A stretch of 6,561 nucleotides of DNA from Bacillota bacterium. Lineage in GTDB: Bacteria > Bacillota > Bacilli > Alicyclobacillales > SLC66. Location of the stretch: NCBI GenBank assembly GCA_021821185.1, contig JAKACU010000099.1, positions 1 through 6,561 of the forward strand, in the 5' to 3' direction. Below are positions 1 to 5,857 of the stretch, piece after piece (the stretch's first letter is position 1; every line of letters starts with the position of its first letter). Under the pieces are notes generated by a model. That model was given only the letters and a program-made list of their open reading frames with translations, ran no database searches and was not told where the DNA came from. The translations under genes and the position numbers were made by a program.

Positions 1-247
1 CTAAAGATGTTGCCGCGACAGCATACTGAACGAAACGGTCCATACGCCGCGCATCTTTGCGTTCCATATAATTCTCGGGTGAAAAATTATCCACTGTAGC
101 TGCAATCTTCGTAGAATAATCAGTAACGTCAAAACGATCAATATGGTGCACGCCTGATTTTCCATCAAGGAGCGCGTTAAAATATTCATCGACCGTATTG
201 CCTAAAGGTGTAATGACACCCGTACCAGTTACGACAACTCGCTTCAT
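1..247 (-). CDS. fabF: beta-ketoacyl-ACP synthase II (FabF), N-terminal part
   Basis: The first 82 codons of FabF (KAS II) are present; the gene runs off the low-coordinate edge. The protein begins MKRVVVTGTGVITPLGN and continues with GKSGVHHIDRFDVTDYSTKIAA, both typical of the KAS II N-terminus. FabF condenses malonyl-ACP with a growing acyl-ACP in the cytoplasm, elongating the chain by two carbons. The catalytic Cys and two His residues of the family lie in the missing C-terminal part, so catalytic integrity cannot be checked. The ATG is preceded five nucleotides upstream by a GGGAGGGG SD (253-260). It follows acpP on the same strand after a 127-nt gap holding a hairpin, so its expression may be partly uncoupled from acpP. 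Confidence 0.95.
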   Translation of the reverse strand, partial: MKRVVVTGTGVITPLGNTVDEYFNALLDGKSGVHHIDRFDVTDYSTKIAATVDNFSPENYMERKDARRMDRFVQYAVAATSL

Positions 248-300
248 GCAAACCCCTCCCTACTATAAAGACAGTAATTCATCTATACAATACACGAAAG

Positions 301-319
301 CCCCGCGCATCGCACGGGG
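301..319 (-). terminator. acpP-fabF intergenic hairpin (partial terminator or mRNA-stability element)
   Basis: On the minus strand CCCCGTGC and GCGCGGGG pair around a three-base GAT loop, giving an 8-bp stem with one G-T wobble. Flanking AAA (320-322) and CTT (298-300) can extend it to 11 bp, with another wobble. Only CTTTCGTG follows, not a real T-run, so full termination is doubtful. It could act as an attenuator or protect the 3' end of a short acpP message, giving more ACP than FabF. The structure is seen directly; its function is inferred. Confidence 0.5.
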
Positions 320-374
320 TTTGTGCTACTAAAGAACTGTTCATGACAATAAGCATCACAAGTAGGTAACAAAC

Positions 375-608
375 TCATTCATGAGCTTCAATATACTTGA
401 CAACGTCTCCAACAGTAGCGATCTTTTCCGCATCCTCATCAGAAATCTCGAGATCAAATTCATCTTCAAGTTCCATCACGAGTTCAACGACATCGAGAGA
501 GTCAGCACCCAGATCATCTTTAAATGAGGCCACCATCGCAACCTGGCCTTCTTCAACGCCGAGGCGATCGACGATAATGCGCTTTACGCGATCATACACA
601 TCTGACAT
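375..608 (-). CDS. acpP: acyl carrier protein
   Basis: This 77-residue acidic protein is a complete ACP of normal length. The motif [19 protein letters not shown] contains Ser37 (in DSLD), the residue that holder-of-ACP synthase modifies with 4'-phosphopantetheine, which then carries the acyl chain as a thioester. The four-helix ACP layout is apparent: helix [18 protein letters not shown], helix II starting at Ser37, then short helix III and C-terminal helix IV ([12 protein letters not shown]). ACP is the cytoplasmic carrier for FabD, FabG, FabF and PlsX, all encoded beside it. The ATG has a near-perfect SD, the strongest in the window, as expected for a very abundant protein. It lies 25 nt downstream of fabG; a candidate promoter in that gap may give extra transcription. 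Confidence 0.98.
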   Translation of the reverse strand: MSDVYDRVKRIIVDRLGVEEGQVAMVASFKDDLGADSLDVVELVMELEDEFDLEISDEDAEKIATVGDVVKYIEAHE

Positions 609-611
609 GCT

Positions 612-623
612 ATCACCTCCTTT
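612..623 (-). promoter_or_regulatory. near-perfect Shine-Dalgarno of acpP
   Basis: The minus strand reads AAAGGAGGTGAT, followed by AGC and the acpP ATG. This is 12 consecutive bases complementary to the typical Bacilli 16S rRNA 3' end, and clearly stronger than the SDs of the neighbouring genes. It fits the high ACP output needed. Confidence 0.85.
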
Positions 624-627
624 AGAG

Positions 628-656
628 AGTATACTACATGGACAAACCGCCGTCGA
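628..656 (-). promoter_or_regulatory. candidate internal acpP promoter
   Basis: A TATACT -10 box (628-633) lies 17 nt downstream of a weak -35-like TCGACG (651-656, four of six consensus bases) at the 3' end of fabG. Transcription would start near 621, giving a very short leader of about 13 nt that keeps GGAGGTGAT. The -10 box is good but the -35 is weak and the leader unusually short, so this is only a candidate. Confidence 0.3.
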
Positions 657-1383
657 CTTGCAGAACCTGACCCGTTATGTAAGCCGCTTGATCACTAGCT
701 AAGAAACGTACGAGATACGCGATTTCGCTAGGTAAACCTAGGCGTTTTAAAGGCACATCGCGTAACAGCTTGTCCTTATCGTCGTCGGTGAGTACAGCGG
801 TCATCGGCGTGGCAATAAAACCAGGTGCCACTGCATTTACCGTGACTCTACGTCCCGCGAACTCCAACGCCAACGTCTTGGTCAACCCGATCATGCCAGC
901 TTTTGCTGCAGCGTAATTAGCTTGCCCGATATTTCCAGCCAAACCCACCACAGACGTGATGTTGATTACACGCCCAAAAGTTGAACGCAACAAATGTCGT
1001 GAAGCTGCTGACGTACACAGATAAACGGATTTGAGGTTCGTGTTGATCACAGCATCCCAATCTGCCTCTTTCATCCTTAAAAATAAGCTGTCACGTGTAA
1101 TTCCAGCATTATTTACAAGAACGTCGAGGCCACCAAAATGTTGAATGGCTGCTTGCACTAGTTTATCAGCACCATCAGCAATCGAGATATCAGCTTGCAC
1201 GATTTGCGCTCGGCCACCCGCTTTTACAAGAGTATCGGCAAGCTCTTGTGCCTGCTCTTTGTGCGCACCATATCCAATGATGACAGCGGCTCCTGCTGCA
1301 GATAGTTCACTAGCGATGGCTGCACCAATGCCACCAGATCCACCTGTCACCACAGCCGTCCGACCGACGAGCGAATCGTTCAT
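634..1383 (-). CDS. fabG: 3-oxoacyl-[ACP] reductase (FabG)
   Basis: The 249-residue protein is a classical short-chain dehydrogenase/reductase of normal FabG length. It catalyses NADPH-dependent reduction of 3-oxoacyl-ACP to 3-hydroxyacyl-ACP, the first reduction in each elongation cycle. Visible motifs in order are the Rossmann nucleotide-binding TGGSGGIG (residues 13-20), NNAG (91-94), Asn116, and the catalytic Ser144, Tyr157 and Lys161 in ITSVVG and NYAAAK. The PGFIATPMT segment and the C-terminal [14 protein letters not shown] are typical of FabG rather than other SDRs. The ATG overlaps the fabD TGA as ATGA, implying translational coupling, and a strong AGGAGGGGGG SD (1390-1399) lies inside the fabD 3' end. 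Confidence 0.97.
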   Translation of the reverse strand: MNDSLVGRTAVVTGGSGGIGAAIASELSAAGAAVIIGYGAHKEQAQELADTLVKAGGRAQIVQADISIADGADKLVQAAIQHFGGLDVLVNNAGITRDSLFLRMKEADWDAVINTNLKSVYLCTSAASRHLLRSTFGRVINITSVVGLAGNIGQANYAAAKAGMIGLTKTLALEFAGRRVTVNAVAPGFIATPMTAVLTDDDKDKLLRDVPLKRLGLPSEIAYLVRFLASDQAAYITGQVLQVDGGLSM

Positions 1384-2336
1384 GCTGAACCCCCCTCCTG
1401 TCGAAGTGCCATCACTGTCTCTCGTAAACTAGACTGGTTTTCGACATTCATCGTCTGTAAGGTGCGGTCAATCTTACGCACCAACCCTGACAGCACTGTT
1501 CCCGGACCACATTCAATAAATGTATGAATACCGTGACCCACCATTTGACGAACCGACGCTTCCCATAGTACTGGAGAAGCCACCTGCTGCGCAAGAGTTT
1601 TCTTAATCTCTTGCGGGTCTGTTAATGGTTGCACGGTTACATTGGATACGATCGGATAAGCAGGACTCATTATAGACTGTTTTTCAAGAAGGCTTTGCAA
1701 CCGAGAAACCGCTGAACCCATTAGAGATGAATGAAACGGTCCACTCACATCGAGTAAAACTGCGCGTCTTGCACCGGTAGTTTTGGCACGGTCGATAAGT
1801 AACTGAACAGCATTTTTAGTGCCCGATACAACCACCTGCCCCGGGCAATTCACATTGGCCATATCAACAGGCTCATGAAGTTCGTCTGTGATGGTCCTAC
1901 AAAGAGCTTCTAATGCATCTAAATCGGCACCAAGCACCGCCGCCATGGCGCCTAGACCCGCTTTGTAAGAGTCATCCATGTATTTGCCACGTTCATGTAC
2001 CAGCTTGACCGCATCTGCAAAAGGTATGGCTCCTGCCGCGACAAGTGCTGAATATTCGCCGAGACTATGACCTGCGCCCATCATGGGTTTTATGTCCACT
2101 TCTTGGTTGAGCACTCGAAAAGCGGCGATGCTTACGGTTAAAATGGCTGGTTGTGTGTAATACGTCAGACGTAGATCCATATCAGGTCCCGCAAAGATCA
2201 TCTTCGCCAGCGAAAACCCCAAACTATCGTCTGCCTGTTCAAACGTCTCTTTTGCTATGTTATGCGCATCAGCCAACTCTTTGCCCATGCCGACGTACTG
2301 CGCGCCTTGCCCGGGAAATACAAGCCCGATCGCCAC
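1380..2336 (-). CDS. fabD: malonyl-CoA:ACP transacylase (FabD)
   Basis: The 318-residue protein is a full-length FabD, which moves malonyl from CoA to ACP to supply the elongation unit. The N-terminal FPGQGAQYVGMG carries Gln10 of the oxyanion hole. GHSLGEYSAL holds nucleophile Ser91, Arg116 (ERGKYM) is placed to bind the malonyl carboxylate, and His202 in GPFHSSLM is the catalytic histidine. The GLGAMAAVLG and NCPGQVVVSG segments are also typical. The start is GTG, not ATG, six nucleotides after AGGAGGG (2343-2349); no upstream start fits better because plsX ends 15 nt away. FabD uses malonyl-CoA, the same metabolite that inactivates FapR, the repressor encoded two genes upstream. Confidence 0.97.
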   Translation of the reverse strand: MAIGLVFPGQGAQYVGMGKELADAHNIAKETFEQADDSLGFSLAKMIFAGPDMDLRLTYYTQPAILTVSIAAFRVLNQEVDIKPMMGAGHSLGEYSALVAAGAIPFADAVKLVHERGKYMDDSYKAGLGAMAAVLGADLDALEALCRTITDELHEPVDMANVNCPGQVVVSGTKNAVQLLIDRAKTTGARRAVLLDVSGPFHSSLMGSAVSRLQSLLEKQSIMSPAYPIVSNVTVQPLTDPQEIKKTLAQQVASPVLWEASVRQMVGHGIHTFIECGPGTVLSGLVRKIDRTLQTMNVENQSSLRETVMALRQEGGSA

Positions 2337-2351
2337 GCAAATCCCTCCTGG

Positions 2352-3335
2352 TTACACTTGCAAATCTTGTTCAAGCGCTTGTACAAGGCCTGATGCATGC
2401 ATTTTGTACACTTGGCGTAAGGCCATGTGATAAGCCCTGGCATTGGATGCCCCATGAGCTTTCACCATGGCGCCACGCACGCCAAGCAATGGCGCTCCAC
2501 CATACTCTGCGTAGTCAAAGCGATTAAAAAATTTGCGCAAACTGCTTTTAAGTATCATGCCGGCCATTTTATTGAGAAAACTCGTAAAAAATAGCTCTTT
2601 CAAAGATTTTTGTAAGCCATACCCTAAACCCTCATAAAATTTGATAATGACATTACCCACAAAGCCATCACAAATGGCTACTTCACAATTACCTTGCAAC
2701 AAGTCTCTGCCTTCAACATTTCCGATGAATTCCGAACAAGAATCTTGTAAAAGAGCGTACGTTGCTTTTGTGAGTTCATCACCTTTACCAGGTTCAGAAC
2801 CAATGTTCACAAGACCCACTCGTGCGTCTTCACGACCTTCCGCTAAACGCATATAAGCCTGTCCCATGCGGGCAAACTGTACCAAGTGATTTGCGTTACA
2901 ATCCGTATTCGCACCCGAGTCTAGCAACAAGACACCGGATCCTTTAAATGCTGGCAGCATTGCCGCCAAAGCAGGCCGATCAATGCCTTTTATACGACCA
3001 ACAATAAGCAATCCCGAGACCATAAACGCCCCGGTATTTCCAGCAGAAACAACCGCATCAGCAATTCTATCTCGTAACATCGTCGCACATACGACGAGTG
3101 AAGACTCTTTTTGCCTTCTTACGGAACGTACAGGTTCCGCCGTCTGATCGATGACATCTTGTGCATGGAGAATGTGCACATTTTTAGGTGGCCCACTCAT
3201 ATGCTGCTTAATTTCCTCTTCTTTTCCCACCAAGACAAACTCCGCATCTGGATATTCAGCAGCGGCAAGTAAGGTAGCTTCTACAGGCACACGAGGAGCA
3301 TAGTCTCCTCCCATCGCATCAATCGCGATTTTCAC
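2352..3335 (-). CDS. plsX: phosphate acyltransferase PlsX
   Basis: PlsX converts acyl-ACP and phosphate to acyl-phosphate, the donor used by PlsY to acylate glycerol-3-phosphate; it is a peripheral membrane enzyme. Family motifs in order are MKIAIDAMGGD at the N-terminus, VSAGNTGAFM, LLLDSGANTDC, NIGSEPGKGDE, CDGFVGNV, EYGGAPLLGV and KAHGASNARA. The length from this start (327 residues) is typical. TTG at 3350 and GTG at 3344 would also be in frame, but GTG at 3335 gives the canonical N-terminus and has a GGGGGTG SD six nucleotides upstream. The gene overlaps the 3' end of fapR by 17 nt and leads fabD by 15 nt, so co-transcription and coupling are likely. fabH, often found between plsX and fabD in other bacteria, is not here. 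Confidence 0.96.
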   Translation of the reverse strand: MKIAIDAMGGDYAPRVPVEATLLAAAEYPDAEFVLVGKEEEIKQHMSGPPKNVHILHAQDVIDQTAEPVRSVRRQKESSLVVCATMLRDRIADAVVSAGNTGAFMVSGLLIVGRIKGIDRPALAAMLPAFKGSGVLLLDSGANTDCNANHLVQFARMGQAYMRLAEGREDARVGLVNIGSEPGKGDELTKATYALLQDSCSEFIGNVEGRDLLQGNCEVAICDGFVGNVIIKFYEGLGYGLQKSLKELFFTSFLNKMAGMILKSSLRKFFNRFDYAEYGGAPLLGVRGAMVKAHGASNARAYHMALRQVYKMHASGLVQALEQDLQV

Positions 3336-3912
3336 CGTCGCCACCCCCAAGGGTTTGATTTGGTGCGCGCATAATCAAAAAAGATGCGGACAAAATGGCT
3401 TCGCCTTCCGCCTTTATTTGTACATCGACGCGCACATAGCCATGACGTTGACCTACGACCCGAGCTTTAGCGACCAAAGCAACACCTGTTTTGGCAGAAC
3501 GAAGAAAGCGAACGGTCGCTTTCGCCGTTAAGGCTCGGTCGGCATCTACAATAGCCACTGCCAGCGAATTTGCTTGCGCAAATAAGTAATGACCGCGTAT
3601 GATCGAGGAACGCAAAAATGCGTGTTGAGCCTCTCCTCGCCAAACCGATATGCCAGACTGACCCACCTCAATATCTACAATTTCTCCAAATACTTCAGAA
3701 GGGGAAAGGGCACGCATCGATTCCATTTTCGAAGAAGCAACCGCTTTGACTCTCTCTCGCAGTTCAGGAATTCCTAATTGTAAACGATCCAAACGAATCG
3801 TCTGCACACTAACGGCCAATTGAGATGCTAGTTCTCCGTCCGATAAAAAAGGATCCTGAAAAAGCAAAGTACGCAAAGAATCTTGGCGAACCTGCCGTGA
3901 TATCCGGGTCAA
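3319..3912 (-). CDS. fapR: transcription factor FapR (malonyl-CoA-responsive lipid repressor)
   Basis: FapR represses fatty-acid and phospholipid genes and is released from DNA by malonyl-CoA or malonyl-ACP. The N-terminal helix-turn-helix is at about residues 24-44 (SDGELASQLAVSVQTIRLDRL), followed by GIPELRERVK, closely matching B. subtilis FapR. The C-terminal hot-dog effector domain contains RGHYLFAQANSLAVAI (106-121), part of the effector pocket in known FapR structures. The TTG start gives 197 residues and aligns within one residue of the B. subtilis start. It has GGGGTG (3920-3925) seven nucleotides upstream. In-frame ATG 3969 and TTG 3987 fall inside the rpmF terminator hairpin and lack an SD, so I reject them. 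The glycine-rich tail overlaps the plsX ribosome-binding site. As first gene, FapR probably controls this operon and itself. Confidence 0.9.
   Translation of the reverse strand: MTRISRQVRQDSLRTLLFQDPFLSDGELASQLAVSVQTIRLDRLQLGIPELRERVKAVASSKMESMRALSPSEVFGEIVDIEVGQSGISVWRGEAQHAFLRSSIIRGHYLFAQANSLAVAIVDADRALTAKATVRFLRSAKTGVALVAKARVVGQRHGYVRVDVQIKAEGEAILSASFLIMRAPNQTLGGGDGENRD
3342..3348 (-). promoter_or_regulatory. plsX Shine-Dalgarno that sets its GTG start
   Basis: GGGGGTG can pair with the anti-SD CACCTCC with one G-U wobble and lies six nucleotides before GTG 3335. It is inside fapR and encodes part of the glycine-rich FapR tail (LGGGDG). The in-frame TTG 3350 and GTG 3344 sit at the upstream edge of or within this element, so they are unlikely starts. 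Confidence 0.55.
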
Positions 3913-3919
3913 CGATCGC

Positions 3920-3925
3920 CACCCC
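3920..3925 (-). promoter_or_regulatory. fapR Shine-Dalgarno supporting the TTG start
   Basis: GGGGTG lies seven nucleotides before TTG 3912 and resembles the plsX arrangement. Pairing to the anti-SD needs one G-U wobble, so translation may be modest, as suits a repressor. Confidence 0.5.
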
Positions 3926-3948
3926 GACTTGTCTTTTCTAGATACCCG

Positions 3949-3978
3949 CTTATAAAAAAAGAGTGTCATTGGACGCAA
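3949..3978 (-). promoter_or_regulatory. candidate fapR operon promoter
   Basis: TTGCGT (3973-3978), an 18-nt spacer and TATAAG (3949-3954) form a possible sigma-A promoter, with a start near 3942 and a leader of about 30 nt before the fapR SD. The -35 lies in the loop of the rpmF terminator and the -10 begins at the last base of its T-tract. The -35 is weak, so this is tentative. I could not recognise a clear FapR operator (paired TTAGTA/TACTAA-like halves) here. Confidence 0.35.
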
Positions 3979-3998
3979 GTACGCCAAGACCCTCTTTT
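3954..3998 (-). terminator. Rho-independent terminator after rpmF
   Basis: On the minus strand AAAAGAG (3992-3998) pairs with CTCTTTT (3957-3963). After a G-A mismatch, GTC and TTGG (3984-3990) pair with CCAA and GAC (3965-3972), leaving one bulged T. The loop is 11 nt (3973-3983). The stem runs into TTTTTTT (3954-3960). It begins four nucleotides past the rpmF stop and should separate the yceD-rpmF transcript from the fapR operon. Confidence 0.82.
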
Positions 3999-4001
3999 CC
4001 C

Positions 4002-4178
4002 TTACGCTTGTTCAATCACTTGACGTCGATTATAAGTTCCGCAATTAGGACAAACGCGATGAGACAACTTCATCTCATGGCATTGCGGGCACTCTACCAT
4101 CCCTGGGATCGACAGCTTAAAATGTGTGCGACGCAGTCTTTTTCTCGTCTTGGATGCACGGTGTTGAGGTACCGCCAT
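4002..4178 (-). CDS. rpmF: 50S ribosomal protein L32 (bL32), zinc-ribbon form
   Basis: This 58-residue protein is bL32, a small basic component of the large ribosomal subunit. It begins [22 protein letters not shown], the usual rRNA-binding N-terminus, then has a zinc ribbon with Cys30 and Cys33 (CPQC) and Cys43 and Cys46 (CPNC), separated by HEMKLSHRV. All four cysteines are present, so this is the zinc-binding (C+) version rather than a zinc-independent paralogue. The ATG follows GGGAGGTG (4185-4192). It lies 37 nt after yceD, a pairing conserved across many bacteria, and is followed by a strong terminator, so the two genes form one short transcription unit. Confidence 0.97.
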   Translation of the reverse strand: MAVPQHRASKTRKRLRRTHFKLSIPGMVECPQCHEMKLSHRVCPNCGTYNRRQVIEQA

Positions 4179-4215
4179 GTATTACACCTCCCGGCACAAG
4201 AATATCCATCTCATA

Positions 4216-4731
4216 TTACCAGTTATCATGGTCATCGTCAAAAAAGGATGACAACACACTAAGCCGGGGATCGATCGCCGAATCATCACATGTGCAAGCG
4301 ATGATATTGCGGTTCGTACCACAAACGGGGCAGAGTCCTGCGCAATCAGACTTACACAGTGGTTGAATCTCTAGTGCCAAGATCAATTCTTGTTGCACCA
4401 TGGGTTGCAAATCGATCTCTTCTTGAGGAACATAAACAACATCTCGTTCCTCTTGTTCCTTTGATAGCGGGTGCTTCGAAAGCACGAAGGAAAAGGACGT
4501 ATCAACGCTATTATTCACTTGCGTCAAACACCTTACACACCGGTAGGTTATGACTGCCTGCAGTATGCCATGTACTGTACAAAGCGATCCTTCAGCACGA
4601 GCTGTCCCATCGACCTGTACAGGCCCTAAGCCTACCACATCATACCCCGAAACGGCTTGTAAAGGTATATCGACGATCAGCGAAAAGCTCTTACCGCCTG
4701 GTTTAGCTGCTTCCGTCCACGTCATGGTCAC
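4216..4731 (-). CDS. ylbN: DUF177/YceD family protein (YlbN-like)
   Basis: The protein belongs to the DUF177 (YceD) family usually encoded just before rpmF. The bacterial family is linked to 23S rRNA or large-subunit metabolism, but its biochemical role is not settled. Numbered from GTG 4731 (171 residues), a central CVRC motif (Cys65, Cys68) and a C-terminal LCKSDCAGLCPVCGTNRN segment (Cys126, Cys130, Cys134, Cys137) are typical and suggest metal binding. The end is acidic (DDDHD). The start is uncertain: the frame is open to GTG 4794, but a near-consensus promoter lies there, with initiation predicted near 4755, so upstream starts would be outside the main message. GTG 4731 has GGAGTG (4740-4745) eight nucleotides upstream; ATG 4725 is the alternative, with poorer spacing. 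Confidence 0.9.
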   Translation of the reverse strand: MTMTWTEAAKPGGKSFSLIVDIPLQAVSGYDVVGLGPVQVDGTARAEGSLCTVHGILQAVITYRCVRCLTQVNNSVDTSFSFVLSKHPLSKEQEERDVVYVPQEEIDLQPMVQQELILALEIQPLCKSDCAGLCPVCGTNRNIIACTCDDSAIDPRLSVLSSFFDDDHDNW

Positions 4732-4739
4732 AACCGCAA

Positions 4740-4745
4740 CACTCC
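4740..4745 (-). promoter_or_regulatory. yceD Shine-Dalgarno supporting the GTG start
   Basis: GGAGTG lies eight nucleotides before GTG 4731, just inside the message predicted from the promoter at 4762-4790. It would be 14 nt from ATG 4725, which is too far for good initiation. Confidence 0.45.
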
Positions 4746-4761
4746 GATCACAACAAAAGTT

Positions 4762-4790
4762 AGTATACCGACTCGTCACGATCCTGTCAA
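4762..4790 (-). promoter_or_regulatory. strong sigma-A promoter for yceD-rpmF
   Basis: A perfect -35 TTGACA (4785-4790), a 17-nt spacer and -10 TATACT (4762-4767, five of six consensus bases) lie on the minus strand. Transcription should start near 4755, leaving a leader of about 24 nt before GTG 4731. The TGA stop of the upstream protease gene (4787-4789) is part of the -35 box. It would give rpmF ribosomal-protein-level expression independent of the protease gene. Confidence 0.8.
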
Positions 4791-5857
4791 ACACGCTTTT
4801 GCGGCAAATGCTGCAAAAATCCTATCGCTTGCTTCAATGTGTGTACTGGTATAACTTTCATAGTAGTGTGAATTCTCTTGGCTGCCTCCATGGCATGAGC
4901 CTCATTGGTGTCTCCTTTGCTTGTATCCATCGGAACAAAAAAGTAATTCGCGTGTGCATTGGCGGCAGCCACAATCTTATGTTCCACGCCACCGATCTGC
5001 CCGACGATGCCATTTTCAGACATCGTTCCAGTCCCTGCAATACGATACCCTTTGGTCAAGTCGCCATGCTTATACAACTGATTAATTACTTCAAGGGTAA
5101 ACATCAAACCAGCAGAGGGACCGTTGATGTCACCACTATTGATGCGAATACGAATCGGCGTTTTAACCGATACAGCCAATCCAGCACTGATCCCTAGTCC
5201 CACTTCATGTTGCTTAGGATTTGCAGTAAGACTGACCAAGGGAACGGAAAGTTGTAGTTTGCGACCTCCTCGCAAAATGGAGAGCGAAACTTTTTCGCCG
5301 ACAGTTGCGTGTCGTAGCACCTGAACAAGTCGGGAAGGGTTTTGTAGATTTTGTCCATCGATCGATGTAATAACATCACCCGGTTGCAACAATCCTTCGG
5401 CTTTTGACGAAGGGTATACATAAATAACCTGTACGCCTAAAACATGAACCTGAACAGGTTTTTTTAGATACTGCAAAGCCGCGATTTCAGCAGATTGGTG
5501 CGATGAAGTCATCATATAGTCTTCAATCTGGGTATACTGGCGATCCGTAAGGCCCGGATCAACTTGTGACACGGGGAGCAACTGATGATCTGGCAAGGAC
5601 AATCCATACAATAAATCGTACACATTTTTAGCGTACACCACATAGACGGTCGTCAACATAAAAGATCCTTTTTCTGTTTTGTGTCCACCAGACACCTGAA
5701 TCAGCGGTTGCAGACTTTCTGCACTCCCTGGTGAATAAATGTAATACGGAAGTGGGATATACGACAACGCGATCAAGATCACGCAAACGATAATCACACT
5801 GATAAAAAACCACGGACGTTTTCTTTTGGCTGCATTAGCAGGCATCATCTGATTCAT
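4787..5857 (-). CDS. ylbL: membrane-anchored PDZ-Lon (S16) protease, YlbL/SepM/DdcP type
   Basis: Numbered from ATG 5857 (356 residues), a basic N-terminus (KRKRP) is followed by one membrane segment at about 14-34 (FFISVIIVCVILIALSYI), placing the rest outside the cytoplasmic membrane. A PDZ domain is at about 130-207 (GLLQPGDVITSIDGQ). The C-terminal Lon-type domain has Ser248 in DINGPSAGLMF and Lys294 in GQIGGVEHK, the Ser-Lys dyad; GTGTMSENGIVG is also typical. B. subtilis YlbL (DdcP) helps remove the SOS division inhibitor YneA, and streptococcal SepM processes a peptide pheromone; the substrate here is unknown. ATG 5857 has AAAGGTG (5867-5873) nine nucleotides upstream; an in-frame TTG at 5881 is less likely. 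The start overlaps the hydrolase gene by 23 nt. Confidence 0.92.
   Translation of the reverse strand: MNQMMPANAAKRKRPWFFISVIIVCVILIALSYIPLPYYIYSPGSAESLQPLIQVSGGHKTEKGSFMLTTVYVVYAKNVYDLLYGLSLPDHQLLPVSQVDPGLTDRQYTQIEDYMMTSSHQSAEIAALQYLKKPVQVHVLGVQVIYVYPSSKAEGLLQPGDVITSIDGQNLQNPSRLVQVLRHATVGEKVSLSILRGGRKLQLSVPLVSLTANPKQHEVGLGISAGLAVSVKTPIRIRINSGDINGPSAGLMFTLEVINQLYKHGDLTKGYRIAGTGTMSENGIVGQIGGVEHKIVAAANAHANYFFVPMDTSKGDTNEAHAMEAAKRIHTTMKVIPVHTLKQAIGFLQHLPQKRV

Noticed and set aside
262..290. Promoter-like TTGTAT, 17 nt, TATAGT ahead of fabF.
   Set aside because: Initiation would fall within the fabF SD at about 256, removing most of it from the message. The -35 is also weak.
327..332. TTAGTA (minus strand) in the acpP-fabF gap as a FapR half-site.
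   Set aside because: It is a single six-base half-site with no paired half at suitable spacing, which is expected by chance.
3954..3998. The same hairpin acting as a plus-strand terminator.
   Set aside because: On the plus strand the stem is followed by a mixed CCC sequence after four Ts, and no plus-strand gene ends there.
4760..4776. TACTAA half-site overlapping the yceD -10 box, possibly a FapR operator.
   Set aside because: The expected mirror half upstream is not present (the 17-mer starts ACGAGTCGG), so the match is explained by the -10 sequence alone.
4550..5197. Plus-strand open frame of 215 codons opposite yceD and ylbL.
   Set aside because: It lies antisense to two well-supported genes, resembles no known family and crosses their junction; it is a shadow frame.
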